The translations under genes and the position numbers were made by a program. A stretch of 64,000 nt of DNA from Glandiceps talaboti (Eukaryota; Hemichordata; Enteropneusta; Spengelidae), in NCBI RefSeq assembly GCF_964340395.1, contig NC_135552.1, positions 25,838,181 to 25,902,180 of the forward strand, written 5' to 3'. Position 1 is the stretch's first letter; each line of letters opens with the position of its first letter. This document shows positions 39,216 to 52,235 of this stretch, piece by piece. Under the pieces are notes generated by a model. That model was not told where the DNA came from, searched no databases, and saw only the letters and a program-made list of their open reading frames with translations.

Positions 39216-39798
39216 ATGCAACTGTTTCACATTTACAAGTTATTATTTCCATTCAGTTCAATTTAAAATTACGTTTGCATATTTTAGTATAAATTTTCAA
39301 TATGTATATAAATCATAAATGTCATAAAAAGGAATGGTAACAATTAAAATGACATAAAAAATTTCACAGCTGTATCAAATTACAACATTCATATTTCACT
39401 GAAATAATCATGTACATTTCTACATTGATTTACGAGTCTACTCAGATGTGACATTGAAAGAACTATTCACCACCACATATGTATACTATGTATAATACGA
39501 GATGATGTATTTAATAAACCACACAGAAAAATTCAATTTCCTACATTTCTACATAGCATAAGGAAAGTATACATATCCACACTCATTGACTTCTATTGAA
39601 TTGCATGCCACTGTTGAAGCAAATAGCTCAAATCTACCTGAGTTCCTCATCTCTTTTACTGAAGGTTCCTGGTCAATATTTTAAGGAATCTCAGTATCCT
39701 TCTACATGGTTTAAAACTTGCATTGTGGCAAAACATTACTGAAGTCATAACAAATTACTTTATATATGCATATATACACACACATGTATATACACATG

Positions 39799-39799
<1 letters not shown>

Positions 39800-39866
<67 letters not shown>

Positions 39867-39867
39867 C

Positions 39868-39952
<85 letters not shown>

Positions 39953-39977
39953 TAGATAGATAGACATACAGACAGAC

Positions 39978-40012
<35 letters not shown>

Positions 40013-40027
40013 CAGACAGACAGATAG
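39800..40027 (+). repeat. Compound (GATA)n(GACA)n microsatellite
   Basis: About 228 bp. GATA runs to about 39865, then GACA with GAGACA and CACAGACA interruptions, a second short GATA block at 39951-39964, and more GACA. Three overlapping Leu-Ser-Ile/Val-Cys minus frames come from the repeat. Confidence 0.97.
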
Positions 40028-40846
40028 ATCAATCTTGATACATATACTTTAAGGGGAACAAGATGTCAAATATTTCAACCACAACTACCAGGGTAAACAG
40101 AGGATAGTGGTCTCATTTGAAACATTGTCAGTAATCTTTATGAGAACCAGCTTATTCATATTTACCTCAATAATCAAATCAATTTGACAAATTCCTTTTA
40201 TGCCCATCACAACCTAATTCAGTGAAAATGTATTTAAATGTGAGCAATAAATTTTTTTTTAAGATTCTGAATTTCTTTAAGTTTCGTGTACAAGCCAGAT
40301 CGCAACCTTAATCTAATCGAAATCCGATCTACAAGACTCCGGTCTCCTTCTTATTCAACTTTCATTTTCAGGACATATAGCAACTTACTTACATATATTG
40401 ACAATTTATTGACATATGAGCACCAAGTTCAATCTAAATTCTTTACGGAATAGTCAACCTAATGAAATCAATATTCTTAATGGAGTATACACTTTTATCA
40501 ATCCATTACAGCTACGGATTATTGGTAACATTTTCTTTTCCCATGCCCAGACTTTGTACAAATGAAACACCATATTGTTCATATTATTTACACAAGTATG
40601 ACAGTATTTGTTATCAATTAACGAAATCATCTAAGTCTATATACTGTACAGCATGACAGATTTACAATTTTTTCTTTAAATTAATTCCTACCAAAAACCA
40701 TACACATTTTTTTCTTTCACACACTGCACAAGTTCATGGTACTTACAAGGTATTTACAAATTTCACAACACCACTTGTCAAAAATAGCTATTTACCTCGA
40801 TATTCACACTATAACAGTTTCTCTCCAATGTCAAGATATTTCAATA

Positions 40847-40962
40847 TTTGACAAATTTCAAAATTTACTCAAACTACAATTTAGCAAATTATTCAACTGC
40901 ATTTCAGAGTCATTTCTTTGATAAATTTCAAAATTTCCTCAAACTACAATTTCAGACTCTTT
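40847..40962 (+). repeat. About 70-bp tandem duplication
   Basis: GATAAATTTCAAAATTTCCT and ACAAATTTCAAAATTTACTC, each followed by CAAACTACAATTT, recur about 70 bp apart. Non-coding. Confidence 0.8.
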
Positions 40963-43197
40963 ATTTGTCATTTTCTATTACTCACAATTCATCCATTAAT
41001 CAATAATACTACATGTATACTACACATTTTTCTCTCTCCAACAGAAACTTTCTAGGAACCTTTGATATTTGAGAAATAAGAATTTCACAGTCTAGATGTA
41101 CTTTCACATTTAATAAGTGTATATTCTAAGATCACTTCATTCCAGCTTGCATGATAACTTTTTTCAAATCTTTAACACCTTCATTAATTCATGTCATAAT
41201 ACTTAACCATAATCTACATCCAAATCATTTCTTCCAAGTGACGATTTTTTGAAAATCGACAAATTTCATAATCCATGTACATTTTACAGCTTTAACAATC
41301 CACTTAATCACACTGTAGGATATAATTTCTATACTTTTCTGACAATTTTACATACATTAAGCCAGGATGTTCTTTACTCTCAAACAGTGAAGAACTTTTG
41401 ACATTGTATTTTACAATTCGTAAGTGATCCACTATTAAACAGTCCACTACACCAATATCATTACATTAATTGAACTAATTTTCAGAATTACAATTATTAC
41501 AGTCACTTTAGTATAATCCACAAAGGGCAGCTAAAGCGAGACAAAAATGATGGGCAAGTGACAGATAGATTGAAGCATTTAACTTCTTATCTCTGGGCCA
41601 ACAAGAGTAAAACTCCCTAGGAAATCACTCCCTCGTGATATGTACACAAAAAGATAAATTGACAATCATTGTGAAAAATGCCAGGTGATGTACCATTATT
41701 TAAGTTGAAAGCAATAAATTGTTAAAGTACAATGTTGACCGTTTTTAAAACTGACACGCTATTTAAAGATGACTGACAATGCCACAATTGGCAATAAATC
41801 TCATTCAATAAAACAGAAAGGAACAAAAACTGTTCCAAATTTGGTCTAAATTATGAAAAACATTTTCACCTTTCAAGTGATAATTGAATAGGAGTACAGA
41901 TTTATGTGCTTCTAAAGCCAACTAATATCTCTAGTGTGACAAAATATTAACATCACTTCTAACCAGATCTAGTCACGAATACATGTTAAGCAAACATGAC
42001 ACCTCAAATATATCATGGTTTTATGTGATATTGCAAATCATATGGTGGTTATGGAGACAAAATCCTGTAATTTCACTAGGGAAAAATTAATATTAATATT
42101 ATTCATGGATGAATACTCAAAATTGTCTTAAATGTACTTTGTGTCCAAAAAAAGTCAGCCATTTGAATGTTACCTGCAACTGCAATATCATAAAGCTGAG
42201 AAAATGTAACCTGCATACAAGATTTGTTCATTATCATTACCATAAAATTTTAGTATCTTAAAATTTTGGACAAAGTTGAGTTTATAGGTATTTTGATACA
42301 GTTTTTGCTGCATATTTAAAAGTTACTCACAGTATTGTACTTCTTGAAGCATATATTTAACCACTACTTGTAAATGACTGAACTCAAACTAAGGTATTTA
42401 GCTAGAACTCATAAGCGATCCGATAATGTAATTTATCATGCATATCAACAAATGTTTAGGAAAATATGTACTATGCTATCAACTGTTCTAACATGCAAGG
42501 CAATTGTAATATTATAGGTGACATGCATTGACGCTAACAATTTACTGGAATGTAGTTTTATTTGTGAGTAATTTCATTTTAAGTAAAAAATTTAGAAAAC
42601 TCAGCTTGTGCCACTTTAACCTAGAGCAAGACAAAATATGATTATTTTAAATCCAAAAATGTATTTCATTTCATGAAAACCACTGGACTTTGATCGTCTT
42701 ATTCAATGCAAGAGTGCTGTTTATCTCTCATTAAAATAATCTCAATCACACCAACACATATTCTTTCATTTTTGTAATATCCAAATCTGAATAAGGTTCT
42801 ACCCTAGGGATACATGATATTTAATATTAAAGAAAAATTAATATTTTGTATGAATCATTTGGGTCCAAAGCTTATAGTTGTCAAGCCCAGGAAGAATATT
42901 AATTTCCCCAGCTTTGCCTATTTTATGATTCCCTTTGATATAATGTATGTTATTATAAAGTATTAATCCAATGGGAATTCTTTGACTGACAAATGGTGAG
43001 TGCTTTTAGAACCATACTTTCATTTTGGAGGCTTATAAACCACTTATGATTTATGGTTAAGGAATAGGAAGCCAATGGAAGGAATCCCATGATGATGCGG
43101 CAATCCAAAATGATGAATCTAGAACTCTTAAAGTCTTAGTGTCCTGTTATACTAAAGTTATGGTTACGCTCCTAACTGTCTGGAAAACTTTTCTTCT
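40963..43197. other. Non-coding AT-rich stretch
   Basis: No repeats or frames of note. Uniform AT-rich unique sequence. Confidence 0.55.
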
Positions 43198-43590
43198 AAT
43201 CTAAACCCTGGGAAGGAGAAAACATCTGAATGTATATCTATATATTACTGAAATATTGTATGTGACACAAAAATAGATGACAGAAAATTTGATGAACCTC
43301 TCTCTCATTCTAAGTTTTCCTTACAGTATATTGATCAAAGCAATATCCTTAACTGATGGAAGAAGATTTATTCTGAACCCTAGACAGAAACAACTACATC
43401 ATACATCTACATGTATATCTACATATTACTGAAATATTACTTAACACAAAAATATGACATAAAATTTGATGAACCTCTCATTCCAAGTTTTTCTTACAGC
43501 ACACTGACCAAAGCAATATCTGTAATTGGAACATGTTTTGTCTGAACTGCAAACACAACTTTATTATTTACTGAAATACTACATAATCTA
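43198..43590 (+). repeat. Tandem array of about 170-bp units, 2.3 copies
   Basis: Units start near 43198, 43373 and 43538. Each has AACCCT or AACTGC, then ATATTACTGAAATATT, ACACAAAAATA, AAATTTGATGAACCTCTC, TTACAG and AAAGCAATATC. The third copy is truncated soon after TTACTGAAATACTAC. Although TTTTCCTTACAG and TTTTTCTTACAG look like plus-strand splice acceptors, no open frame follows. Confidence 0.85.
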
Positions 43591-44102
43591 CAAAATCATA
43601 AAACATAACTGTTGCAAGCTCTGCAATAATTTTCTGCATCAAGCCCTGACACACTTTGCCAAACTAAGGTCATTGTGTTTCATCAAAGGGTCCACTTTCT
43701 GATACAGTCTTGGGTTCATCTCATCATTTTAACCAAACCATAAAGTAACTGTATGGTTTCGAGGACCTTGATAGTATGTCTTACAGGCTTCCCAAGGCCG
43801 TACCCTTTTGCCATACAACCTTGGTACACAAAACAATATCTAGGCCATAAAGATAAATATAGCTATGAATTACTTGCAATATGTTATTTAATATTCTATT
43901 CAATTGTCATCAAATGTACTTGCTTATCTGGGAAATAAATGATATTCTAAAATTAAATTGGACAAAGTAAGTTCAATGTTATCTTGGAAGAAAAAGAGCA
44001 TAAAAGTCATAGAAATTCCTTTCCTTTGAAATAGCATTCATTTTTCAAGCCATTGTAGAGCAAAACATGTTTGTAGTTACCTTGGAAATATACTGTAGAG
44101 AT

Positions 44103-44825
44103 TTGCATATATGTAATAAGTTGCCTAACATATAAAATGAGCTTACTTGCATATATAATGAGTTGACTTACATACAAATGAGCTGACTTGCATATATAAT
44201 GAGTTGACTTACATACAAATGACCTGACTTGCACAAGAGTTGCCTAACATACAAAATGAGCTGACTTGCATATATAATGAGTTGACTTACATACAAATGA
44301 GCTGACTTGCACACATGAGTTGCCTAACATATAAAATGAGCTTACTTGCATATATAATGAGTTGACTTACATACAAATGAGCTGACTTGCATATATAATG
44401 AGTTGACTTACATACAAATGACCTGACTTGCACACGAGTTGCCTAACATACAAAATGAGCTGACTTGCATATATAATGAGTTGACTTACATACAAATGAG
44501 CTGACTTGCACACATGAGTTGCCTAACATATAAAATGAGCTTACTTGCATATATAATGAGTTGACTTACATACAAATGAGCTGACTTGCATTTATAATGC
44601 TTTGAATAATATACAAATGAGCTGTCTTCCACACATGAGTTGCCTAACATATAAAATGAGCTGACTTGCCTATAAAATGAGTTGCCTAACATACAAAATG
44701 AGCTTACTTGCATAAGAGTTGCCTAACATACAAAATGAGCTGACTTGCATATATAATGAGTTAACTTGCATACATAATGAATTGATTTGCATATATTGTG
44801 AGTTGACTTGTATACATAATAAGGC
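44103..44825 (+). repeat. 39-41 bp satellite-like array with higher-order structure
   Basis: About 18 units built on ATGAGTTGACTTACATACAA / ATGAGCTGACTTGCATATAT. Two kinds alternate: 41-bp units with CATATATAATGAGTTGACTT, and 39-bp units with CACATGAGTTGCCTAACATA. The mixed pattern recurs at about 235 bp, for example 44230-44460 against 44460-44700. The last units near 44760-44825 are diverged. Two 75-codon minus frames within it are by-products. Confidence 0.93.
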
Positions 44826-45420
44826 ATAATGATTGGTTGTTTAGAAACATTACAAACAAGACTTCCAATTTTCAATTACCTTAGACTTTGAATAGTGTAC
44901 TGATTACATGAAGAAATTGGAAGATATGTGGACAAGCTAAAATATATGATTTGTATAGCCTGTTTCAAAATTGAATTTTTAACATCATAACTTTGAAAGG
45001 ACAGTGCTGTAGCATCGTATTTATAGTGTGGTGATTTAAAGACCCAAAGTTGAAATGAACTCAGCATCTGATATCTGGCTTATGCATTATCAAAATGAGT
45101 TATAAATATGTATTTCATACTAATAGCTTTCCTACAAAGTCCTCTGAGAATTCTATCTCAACATACATGTTTTTATTTCAATTTCTACAGAAATATGAAA
45201 TCCCTGGTGAGGCACAATTCAGCTTTGCTACTATACAGATGAACAATCTATTTCTAAATTGCAAAATCATGTAGATAATTGTATGGTGGTCAATATTTTG
45301 CAACCAAAACATTACAAGTAATAGGCAGATCAATTCCTTAGGCTATCAGTAAATTTCACGCATTTTGTCTGGATGAGCCGTTCACCATTACCCTGATCCA
45401 GCCAGTTCTCTGCTACACCA

Positions 45421-45699
45421 TTAATACAAGTCACCTTTAAGCAGGTTCAATAGTGTATTGAGAATAACTCTCCCTATAGATTTGTATGAGTTAATTCTCA
45501 GTACACAAGGCTGGCAATCAGAGCAGTCTCCATCGATTCTGTTTTCAACTAATTTCAATTTAAATACCAGATGAGGACAGACATTTTCAGAGAAACATGA
45601 ATTCCCCCTGGTCACCATACTGTAATTTGACGGCACAAAGCCTGGTGCAATCATGATGACCCTCCTTGCAACTAAATTACCTGTTGTAATTATTCTGGG
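45421..45699 (-). other. Unassigned protein-like open frame, possible exon
   Basis: A minus-strand frame of 92 sense codons from stop to stop. It reads PRIITTGNLVARRVIMIAPG near the start, then MVTRGNSCFSENVCPHLVFK and GDCSDCQPCVLRINSYKSIG. Unlike most frames in this AT-rich window it has mixed composition (Gly, Pro, Arg, Cys, Asp) and a CxxC-like pair, and it does not lie in a repeat. I do not recognise the family. TTTACCAATCG-side sequence offers no strong acceptor, and an AAG|GTGACT donor-like site lies close to the end. It could be an exon of an unrelated gene, a fragment of a mobile element, or chance. Confidence 0.25.
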
Positions 45700-47004
45700 T
45701 TACAGTAAGACCTTTACCAATCGTATTTGCCTCAAGTGCCGTGTATATATCAGAGGATAACTTTCCATAGACTTACTGTATAGCAACGACATTTTCACAG
45801 TCTCATCTCCTAGGGAATAATTCAACTTCTCCCAAGTAGTGAAGGAACAACCAGGTTTTCTACAGATTCACCAGATTTTGTTTTTGCCAATGTTTTAAAA
45901 TAACCAGGTAAAAGAAATTTCAAAAATCTGCCCTGCTTTCAGAAAAATATATATCCATAATTCTTGTTTTCCCGATGCAAGGCACACATGCTAATCAATT
46001 ATTTATGGATCAAAACAGACTGGGCTTATATTTTCAATCTATCTTGCTTTTGGGATTTTTCAACTTAATTGTTTTCTTCAAAATGTTGTTTGGATTCTTA
46101 CCCCTTAACTAACAGTTTTATTACCACTGCCATCATGAAGGGGAAAAATTAAGCATTTCCAACACATTGGGTAACAATCATGCATTCTGATATAATTTTC
46201 ATGAGATTGCATATAATGATAACTAGATTTCAAATTTTATGAAAACCTTAGTAAAACCGTCTCACCATGCAATTAATAACTCTACAAGAAACCAAATTTG
46301 TTAATGCCAAATATGTTTAATAAGGAACTTCAGGAACACTGAGTGAGTACTTTTCTTTACTTCAAGTCACAATGGGTGTTCTTATTATTTCACAAGAAAA
46401 ATGTTTCAGTTGAGAGAAAAACAAGCATGATCACATAAGTTTACATAAAGGCACTTTTATTTCATTCAGTCCTCATCCTCGCAAACCAGTGCTGTTATTT
46501 CTTATCCACGACACTGTACAATAATGAGCTCTATGAATGCTGCCATGGCCTATTGACGGTACGTTTTGGACGGTGCCGTAAAAGAGGCTGTGGTTTGTGA
46601 CGATGACTTTAAAGGAAGCCTTTTCTTTACTACGACCAACACCATGACAATTTTTATATCAATTTATTTTGTTAATCTTATGAATCATACATATATCACT
46701 AGATTTAAATCTACTAGTTACCTCTTCAATCAGTTGACAGAACATGTCAGTAATAATTCAGTGCTATAAAACTCCACTAATCCTTGAATCACCAAAACAT
46801 TCTACCAATCTTACAGTACAGGGATGATTGTTACCAAAGCTGGGATGATTGTATATACATCATTCCATGAATGGGGCACATTTCATCTTTGGTTCACACA
46901 GTATATAGAGATGACAGAAGATCACAAGTGTGTATGTATATTATTATATGTCTCAGGTGTATCTATACAAATGTACATGCACAATTGTATATGCAAAATT
47001 AATG

Positions 47005-47640
47005 AGTCCTTTAATGTTTGTTCTATATGTAAATGATCTCCCAAATGTATGTCATCATTCCGATTGATTATGTATGCGGATGATGCTAAGATATATATGG
47101 AAAACAATTTCTACTGTTTTTGACTGTATTTTGCTACAAGAAGATATCGATCACCTACAAGTCTGGTGTTCCACCTGGAATTTAAGTTAAATGTAAATAA
47201 GTGTTTGGTAATTTTATTCACAAATAAGAGAGTACCATTGCACTGGCAATATAAAATAGCCAGTGCACCTGCACCAAGAGTATATAAGTTTAGAGATCTT
47301 GGGGTTACTCTTTCATCTAATTTAAATTTTACTGATCACATTCAATCCATCACCAGTAGAGCCCTTACAACGATAGGTTTTATTAAATGAAATAGTTGGG
47401 AGTTCAGTGACATAAATACTATTGTAACAATCTATTTAGTCATCTATTTGTCATCTTAAATATTGCTCTGTTGTTTGGAAATGTTGATCAACCAACTTGA
47501 AAAAGTTTGTAAAGTACTTATGTCATAAGTCCAGTCTAAATTATGAGAGTAACAAGTACATAGAAATGTGTTCCGTTTTCGGATTGTTACCATTGTACAA
47601 CAGGCGTAGAGTACGGGATTTAACATTTTTGTATAAATGT
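47005..47640 (+). pseudogene. Decayed LINE reverse transcriptase (YADD) fragment
   Basis: Remnant of the reverse transcriptase of a non-LTR (LINE) retrotransposon, readable only across several frameshifts. In order: SPLMFVLYVNDLPNV, then after a small indel IMYADDAKIY with catalytic YADD at 47073-47084, then LQEDIDHLQVWCSTWNL. A further frame at 47166-47390 reads FKLNVNKC...DLGVTLSSNLNFTDHI, the usual post-catalytic segment. Around 47575-47635 comes FGLLPLYNRRRVRDLTFLYKC. Sequence before 47005 shows no RT motifs, so the copy is 5' truncated. At 47638 the frame runs into a TGTA/TGTG-rich simple repeat. Motifs resemble Jockey/CR1-type LINEs, but the clade is not resolved. No function is expected. 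Confidence 0.85.
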
Positions 47641-47722
47641 ATGTACGTATGTATGTAAGTGTATGTGTGTGTCTGAGTGTGTCTGTGTGTATGGAGATCT
47701 GAGGGAAGGCAGGAGGGAGGGA
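47638..47722 (+). repeat. TGTA/TGTG and GGAG-rich simple sequence
   Basis: ATGTATGTACGTATGTATGT, then GT-rich and GGAAGG-rich sequence, interrupting or ending the LINE RT remnant. Confidence 0.75.
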
Positions 47723-50700
47723 GAGGTACTCACATTATACATTGATAAGAACTCAAAATTACTATATTTTTAATAGAATTTTGAATTTATATAAACTGAT
47801 TCTATGGTCAGATGTCAATTCTTTTGAAATTATCAAAGATAAAATACATGTGCCACTTCCACTGTCTTGTGATGATGTATGGTGATCTCTGTCAGAGTTT
47901 TGTCACCTGGAATTCATTTTAAAATTTGAAGCCTGAATTATGATCGTCAACATGTACTGTGTATTCTCCTCAGAATCTGCACAACAAAAGTCATTGGTAA
48001 TCTTATGTAGGAAAATTAACAGGTAAGTGTTGACTCCATAAATACTCACAATATACAAGCACATACTTATAACTAAGTTCAATATGTGGACTCCACACTC
48101 TCAATGTTCCATTCTGAAAAGGAACGTCATAAATATGTGACATATGACTCTGAACTATTTAATTTCATAGATTGGCCTGATGTTCAATCTCAAATGAACA
48201 CGTACCAGTACAAAACAAACTTCAATATGTCATGTTTCTCATATATGCCAACATTTGTAGGGGGCTTCAAATGAAATGTAACTCACTCTTATATTTCCCA
48301 CTTAAACTATAAGCCAACATTTATTATTCCACCTCATTTACTCACTGGCTAAATTTCAGGTATTTTTTTTTTTTTGCACGTCTGAAAATGTGCTGGTAGT
48401 GAAGACCAGTTGTCATATACTGTTAGCTATGTGATAAAATATAGCCTGCCATTATACCAGCTGTCACGGTTATAGCATGCACAGTTGGCAATATGGATCA
48501 CATTTTTATATCAACGTGAGATTTCAATTGTTTCCCAAATAAATAAGTCACACTCATTAAAATGGCATGCAAGAATAATTTATGAGTTCTTTTCTTCCCA
48601 AATTCATGATCTTCTGAAAGAGAAAGGTGTTCCACTGTAAAGTTAGAGCACTGAAAAAATAATTTATCAATACTGTAGATATTACAAGTGCACCTCACAC
48701 AACAATAATCATCACCAAACATACCAATTTGTTCTGATATTACATATTACATTTAATACAGATGACAACATCCCTTCTTAATTCATCAATACAAAACATA
48801 TATGAACAAATTCAATATAACATCACTGTCTGGGACATTTTTAGCTTTGCACCAAAATTTTGATACAGTTTTATAATAAAACATCTTAACAAATCTAAAA
48901 TGAATTTGAAATGAGTGTTAACATTTACAAGGAGAAAATTTTATTCATACAATTTTGGTGAATGTGTTCAATATGAAGTGTTTAGATTGGCCTATATATA
49001 ATATAGCTCTTCAGTTGAGATGAAGGCATGACCATCAACTCAATCCTGGATTGGTTCCTCTCTTTTTTCATGACGTTAATGTTCTCATTCAAGATAGTGT
49101 TTTAAAATATTGTTATAGCTGCTAATCCACATAGATAAACAAATGGTCAAAATCCCATCACCATACAGTCATGTACATGTCTCACAGTTTGCACTATCAT
49201 GTACTGTTGAATCACACATTTCCATAAGGATGAGCACAAAAAAACCCTCTATTTTGTATTTTTATACAGTTGATATGGCAACCACAATATTTTTATAAAT
49301 TCCATCTAAATTTACAGCAGAGTTTGATATTTTCAGTCACAAATATTTTGCCACTCTCAAATTCTAAAAAAAAGAATGCTTTTCTTGAAATCTATATTGT
49401 AGGAACGTTTGAAATTTTCAAAATCTCAGAAAAAAAATGGGGAAAATCATGTAATTATGATCTAGGCTCATGTGGCTTCTTGAGAAAAGGACTAAAATAT
49501 TTTGATAAAGTACTCTTTGACTCTCTGATTATCACTGCGTTATATTAACATAAAATATGAGCTGACTTGTCAAGTTGCAATGGCACATGATGTACCATTT
49601 AAATGAAATACATGTAACAAGGAAATGATATATATAGCATCACGATTTGTATATCTTATCAAGAAATTAAATATGCCTACAGAATACATTTGAATTTCAA
49701 ACTTCATTGGCTGCTTCAGACTCAACATCAGTCTGAACACCACTGCAACAGATTTGAAACAACACACTGCAAGTGTATACATGATGTTAGTATATGTATA
49801 AAACAGCAATCTATCTTAAATTCAACACTGCCTTCATCAAATTGTTGTGCCTTTCCTTGATTAAATAGCACACTAATCTTTTCTATTATTTTCTAAAAGC
49901 AATCTCTACGGTACCCATTTTTAATATTATCAAAGCCTTTTGAAAACTTAGTATGATTACTTTTTTCAATTATTTTAATGACAGTAATGTTAGAAACCAA
50001 TGAACTTTAGACTGTGTCACATATAACAACCACAAACTAGTACCTACAGAGCAGTATGGGGCAATCATCCGCTTATCACACTGTATTTTAAAAGAAGCTA
50101 TTAAAGTTATAAGTTCATGAATGTCACTGATGAAATAGAGATAAACTTTTGAGCTGATCATATACTTAACCATTCTGGAAGCTATCAAAGTGAGAGTTCA
50201 TGAATGTCGGCAATGAACCTAAGATGAACTTTATACAGTCTTATTAGTAAAACTGTATCTAATTTCACACGATCAATTTCATGTCTAAATTGAACACTCT
50301 TATAACAGTTTCTGTAATTACTAACATGTCAAGGATTCCTTTTTTGTCTATCCCCAAAAAATACTTCTTTCTGCATAAAGTGAATGCAGTATGTTTCTAT
50401 TATGATGCTAAATTATTCATTTGTTGGTTGGTTGGTTGGTTGGTTGGTTGGTTGGTAGGTGGGTGGGTGGTCGCATATGTGTGTTTATTTGTTCAAATTT
50501 AAATATTTGAATTATTGTGTGAGGCCATGTCACAGTGTTATTGTCATCAATGTTGCATTTCATTGTGTTTTGAAGTCCCTGATGAAGAAATCTGGTTGGA
50601 TGTTTATAGTCGTTTTTGTAATCTGTTATTGCAGACACTAATAGTTTCTGGCATAGCTTTCATCTGTTCTCCACTGTATGATGGATGATGATGATGATAC

Positions 50701-51012
50701 CTATCCTGATCAGCTGGCTCTGCCAGAATCAACAATGATCTTGAGTTTGTGTATAATGAGCAAATAACAAGTCTAGCTATCCAAAATAATAAAACTACCA
50801 ATTACATGGGATCAACTTTGTGCAGAAAACAGCTGTGTGGGATCATTTACACTGAATTTGTTTTTACTGATTTCACTCTTTGTATACACAATGTCTAATT
50901 AAAAGTAGCTTCATCTGAAACAAAAAGCTGAAAAAATATATATCAGCTAAGAAACACATTTATAGATAGATATACCACTTGATACATAGGAAGAAACAAA
51001 TACAGTTGACAA
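47723..51012. other. Non-coding AT-rich stretch
   Basis: Past the LINE remnant the sequence up to 48300 is mildly protein-like but unassignable. A single ATGAGCTGACTTG at 49557 matches the 44-kb satellite unit. The GGTT repeat is at 50.4 kb. No credible exon. Confidence 0.5.
50421..50470 (+). repeat. (GGTT)n microsatellite
   Basis: TTGG tetranucleotide repeat ending in GTAGGTGGGTGGGTGG. Overlapping frames on both strands are artefacts. Confidence 0.93.
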
Positions 51013-51101
<89 letters not shown>

Positions 51102-51142
51102 GGCAGGCAGAGAGTCAGGCAGGCAGAGAGATGCAGGCAGGC

Positions 51143-51213
<71 letters not shown>
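51013..51213 (+). repeat. (GACA)n microsatellite with GGCA core
   Basis: About 200 bp of GACA, interrupted at 51102-51142 by a symmetric block of GGCA, GAGAGTCAG and GAGAGATGCAG. The 117-codon minus frame, the longest in the window, is low-complexity Ser-Val-Cys-Leu and is not a gene. Confidence 0.97.
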
Positions 51214-51219
<6 letters not shown>

Positions 51220-51461
51220 ATGACCAAAAGTATCAATAATATACATGTAAGTTGTACTCGCCCATTATAATTCATGCCATTTTTCCTAGTAAGCAAATTG
51301 CAACATTAAACGACTGTGATTGGCATAAATAGTAAATTAAGTTACCTCATACAATTAAATCTATACTGACTGATTTCACAATTGAATATGTCCATTCAAA
51401 TAATGTATAGATAAGAAAACAATTTAGATAATGATATTAGGTATATACATATCAGTACATG

Positions 51462-52235
51462 ATTCTGTGTAATATATTGAAATGGCATACGCAGGTAGGT
51501 GGGTGGGTGGGATATGATTTTTTTTGTGAATATCTATTTATAGAAGAAATAAATTTATGATATGATACTTTCTTTGTAATAATATGGATTTTGCAAATAA
51601 CCATCTGTTTACCAAGTCCGTTTAATACCAATTATAGTTTCTGTGTAATATATTGAAATGGCATATGCAGGTAGGTGCGTGGAATAAATCATTAATTTTT
51701 TTATTTTGATTTTGTAAATTTCAATCTATAGAATAATAAATTATAATGTGAATCACACTTTCTGTGTAATATTTTCAAATAGTGGGATACATTTAATTCT
51801 TTATTTTGTAAATAACTATTCTCAATATATTAACTCAATATCAATTATATTTTCTGTATAATATATTATTGTTTTATTTTGTAAATAACTAGCTATTTAC
51901 CAAATATTAAGTAAATTTACTATAAATCATATATTCTGTGTAATAATATATTGACATGACATGCAAATAGATGAAAAGAATGTATTGTTTTATTTTAAAT
52001 AATTAATTAGCAAAATAATAATATTAAGTAAATTAACATAATTAATCAATCCTATTTTTGGTGTAATAATAAATAATATACTCTAAATGACAAATGCAGA
52101 TACTTGGGAAGAATAATTGTTTTATTTTCAATAATTATCTAATTATCAAAATAATTACAATAAATAATATAAACCACACTTCCTGTGCAATATATTGAAA
52201 TGGCATAAGCAGGTAGGTAGGGCGGTGCATGAATT
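51462..52235 (+). repeat. Degenerate array of about 120-175 bp units
   Basis: TCTGTGTAATATATTGAAAT followed by GGCATA.GCAGGTAGGTG occurs at 51465 and 51641 and, as CCTGTGCAATATATTGAAAT, near 52183. Weaker units start near 51760, 51850, 51930 and 52050 with TCTGTGTAATA and TTGTTTTATTTTGTAAATAA. AT-rich and non-coding. The internal units have decayed most. Confidence 0.75.

Noticed and set aside
39711-40032. Three overlapping 74-100 codon frames
   Set aside because: All are translations of the GATA/GACA repeat.
43290-43500. TTTTCCTTACAG and TTTTTCTTACAG as splice acceptors
   Set aside because: They are corresponding positions in a tandem duplication and no open frame follows.
50943-51296. 117-codon frame, longest in the window
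   Set aside because: Pure translation of the (GACA)n microsatellite (Ser-Val-Cys-Leu). Frames of the same kind open on the other strand too.
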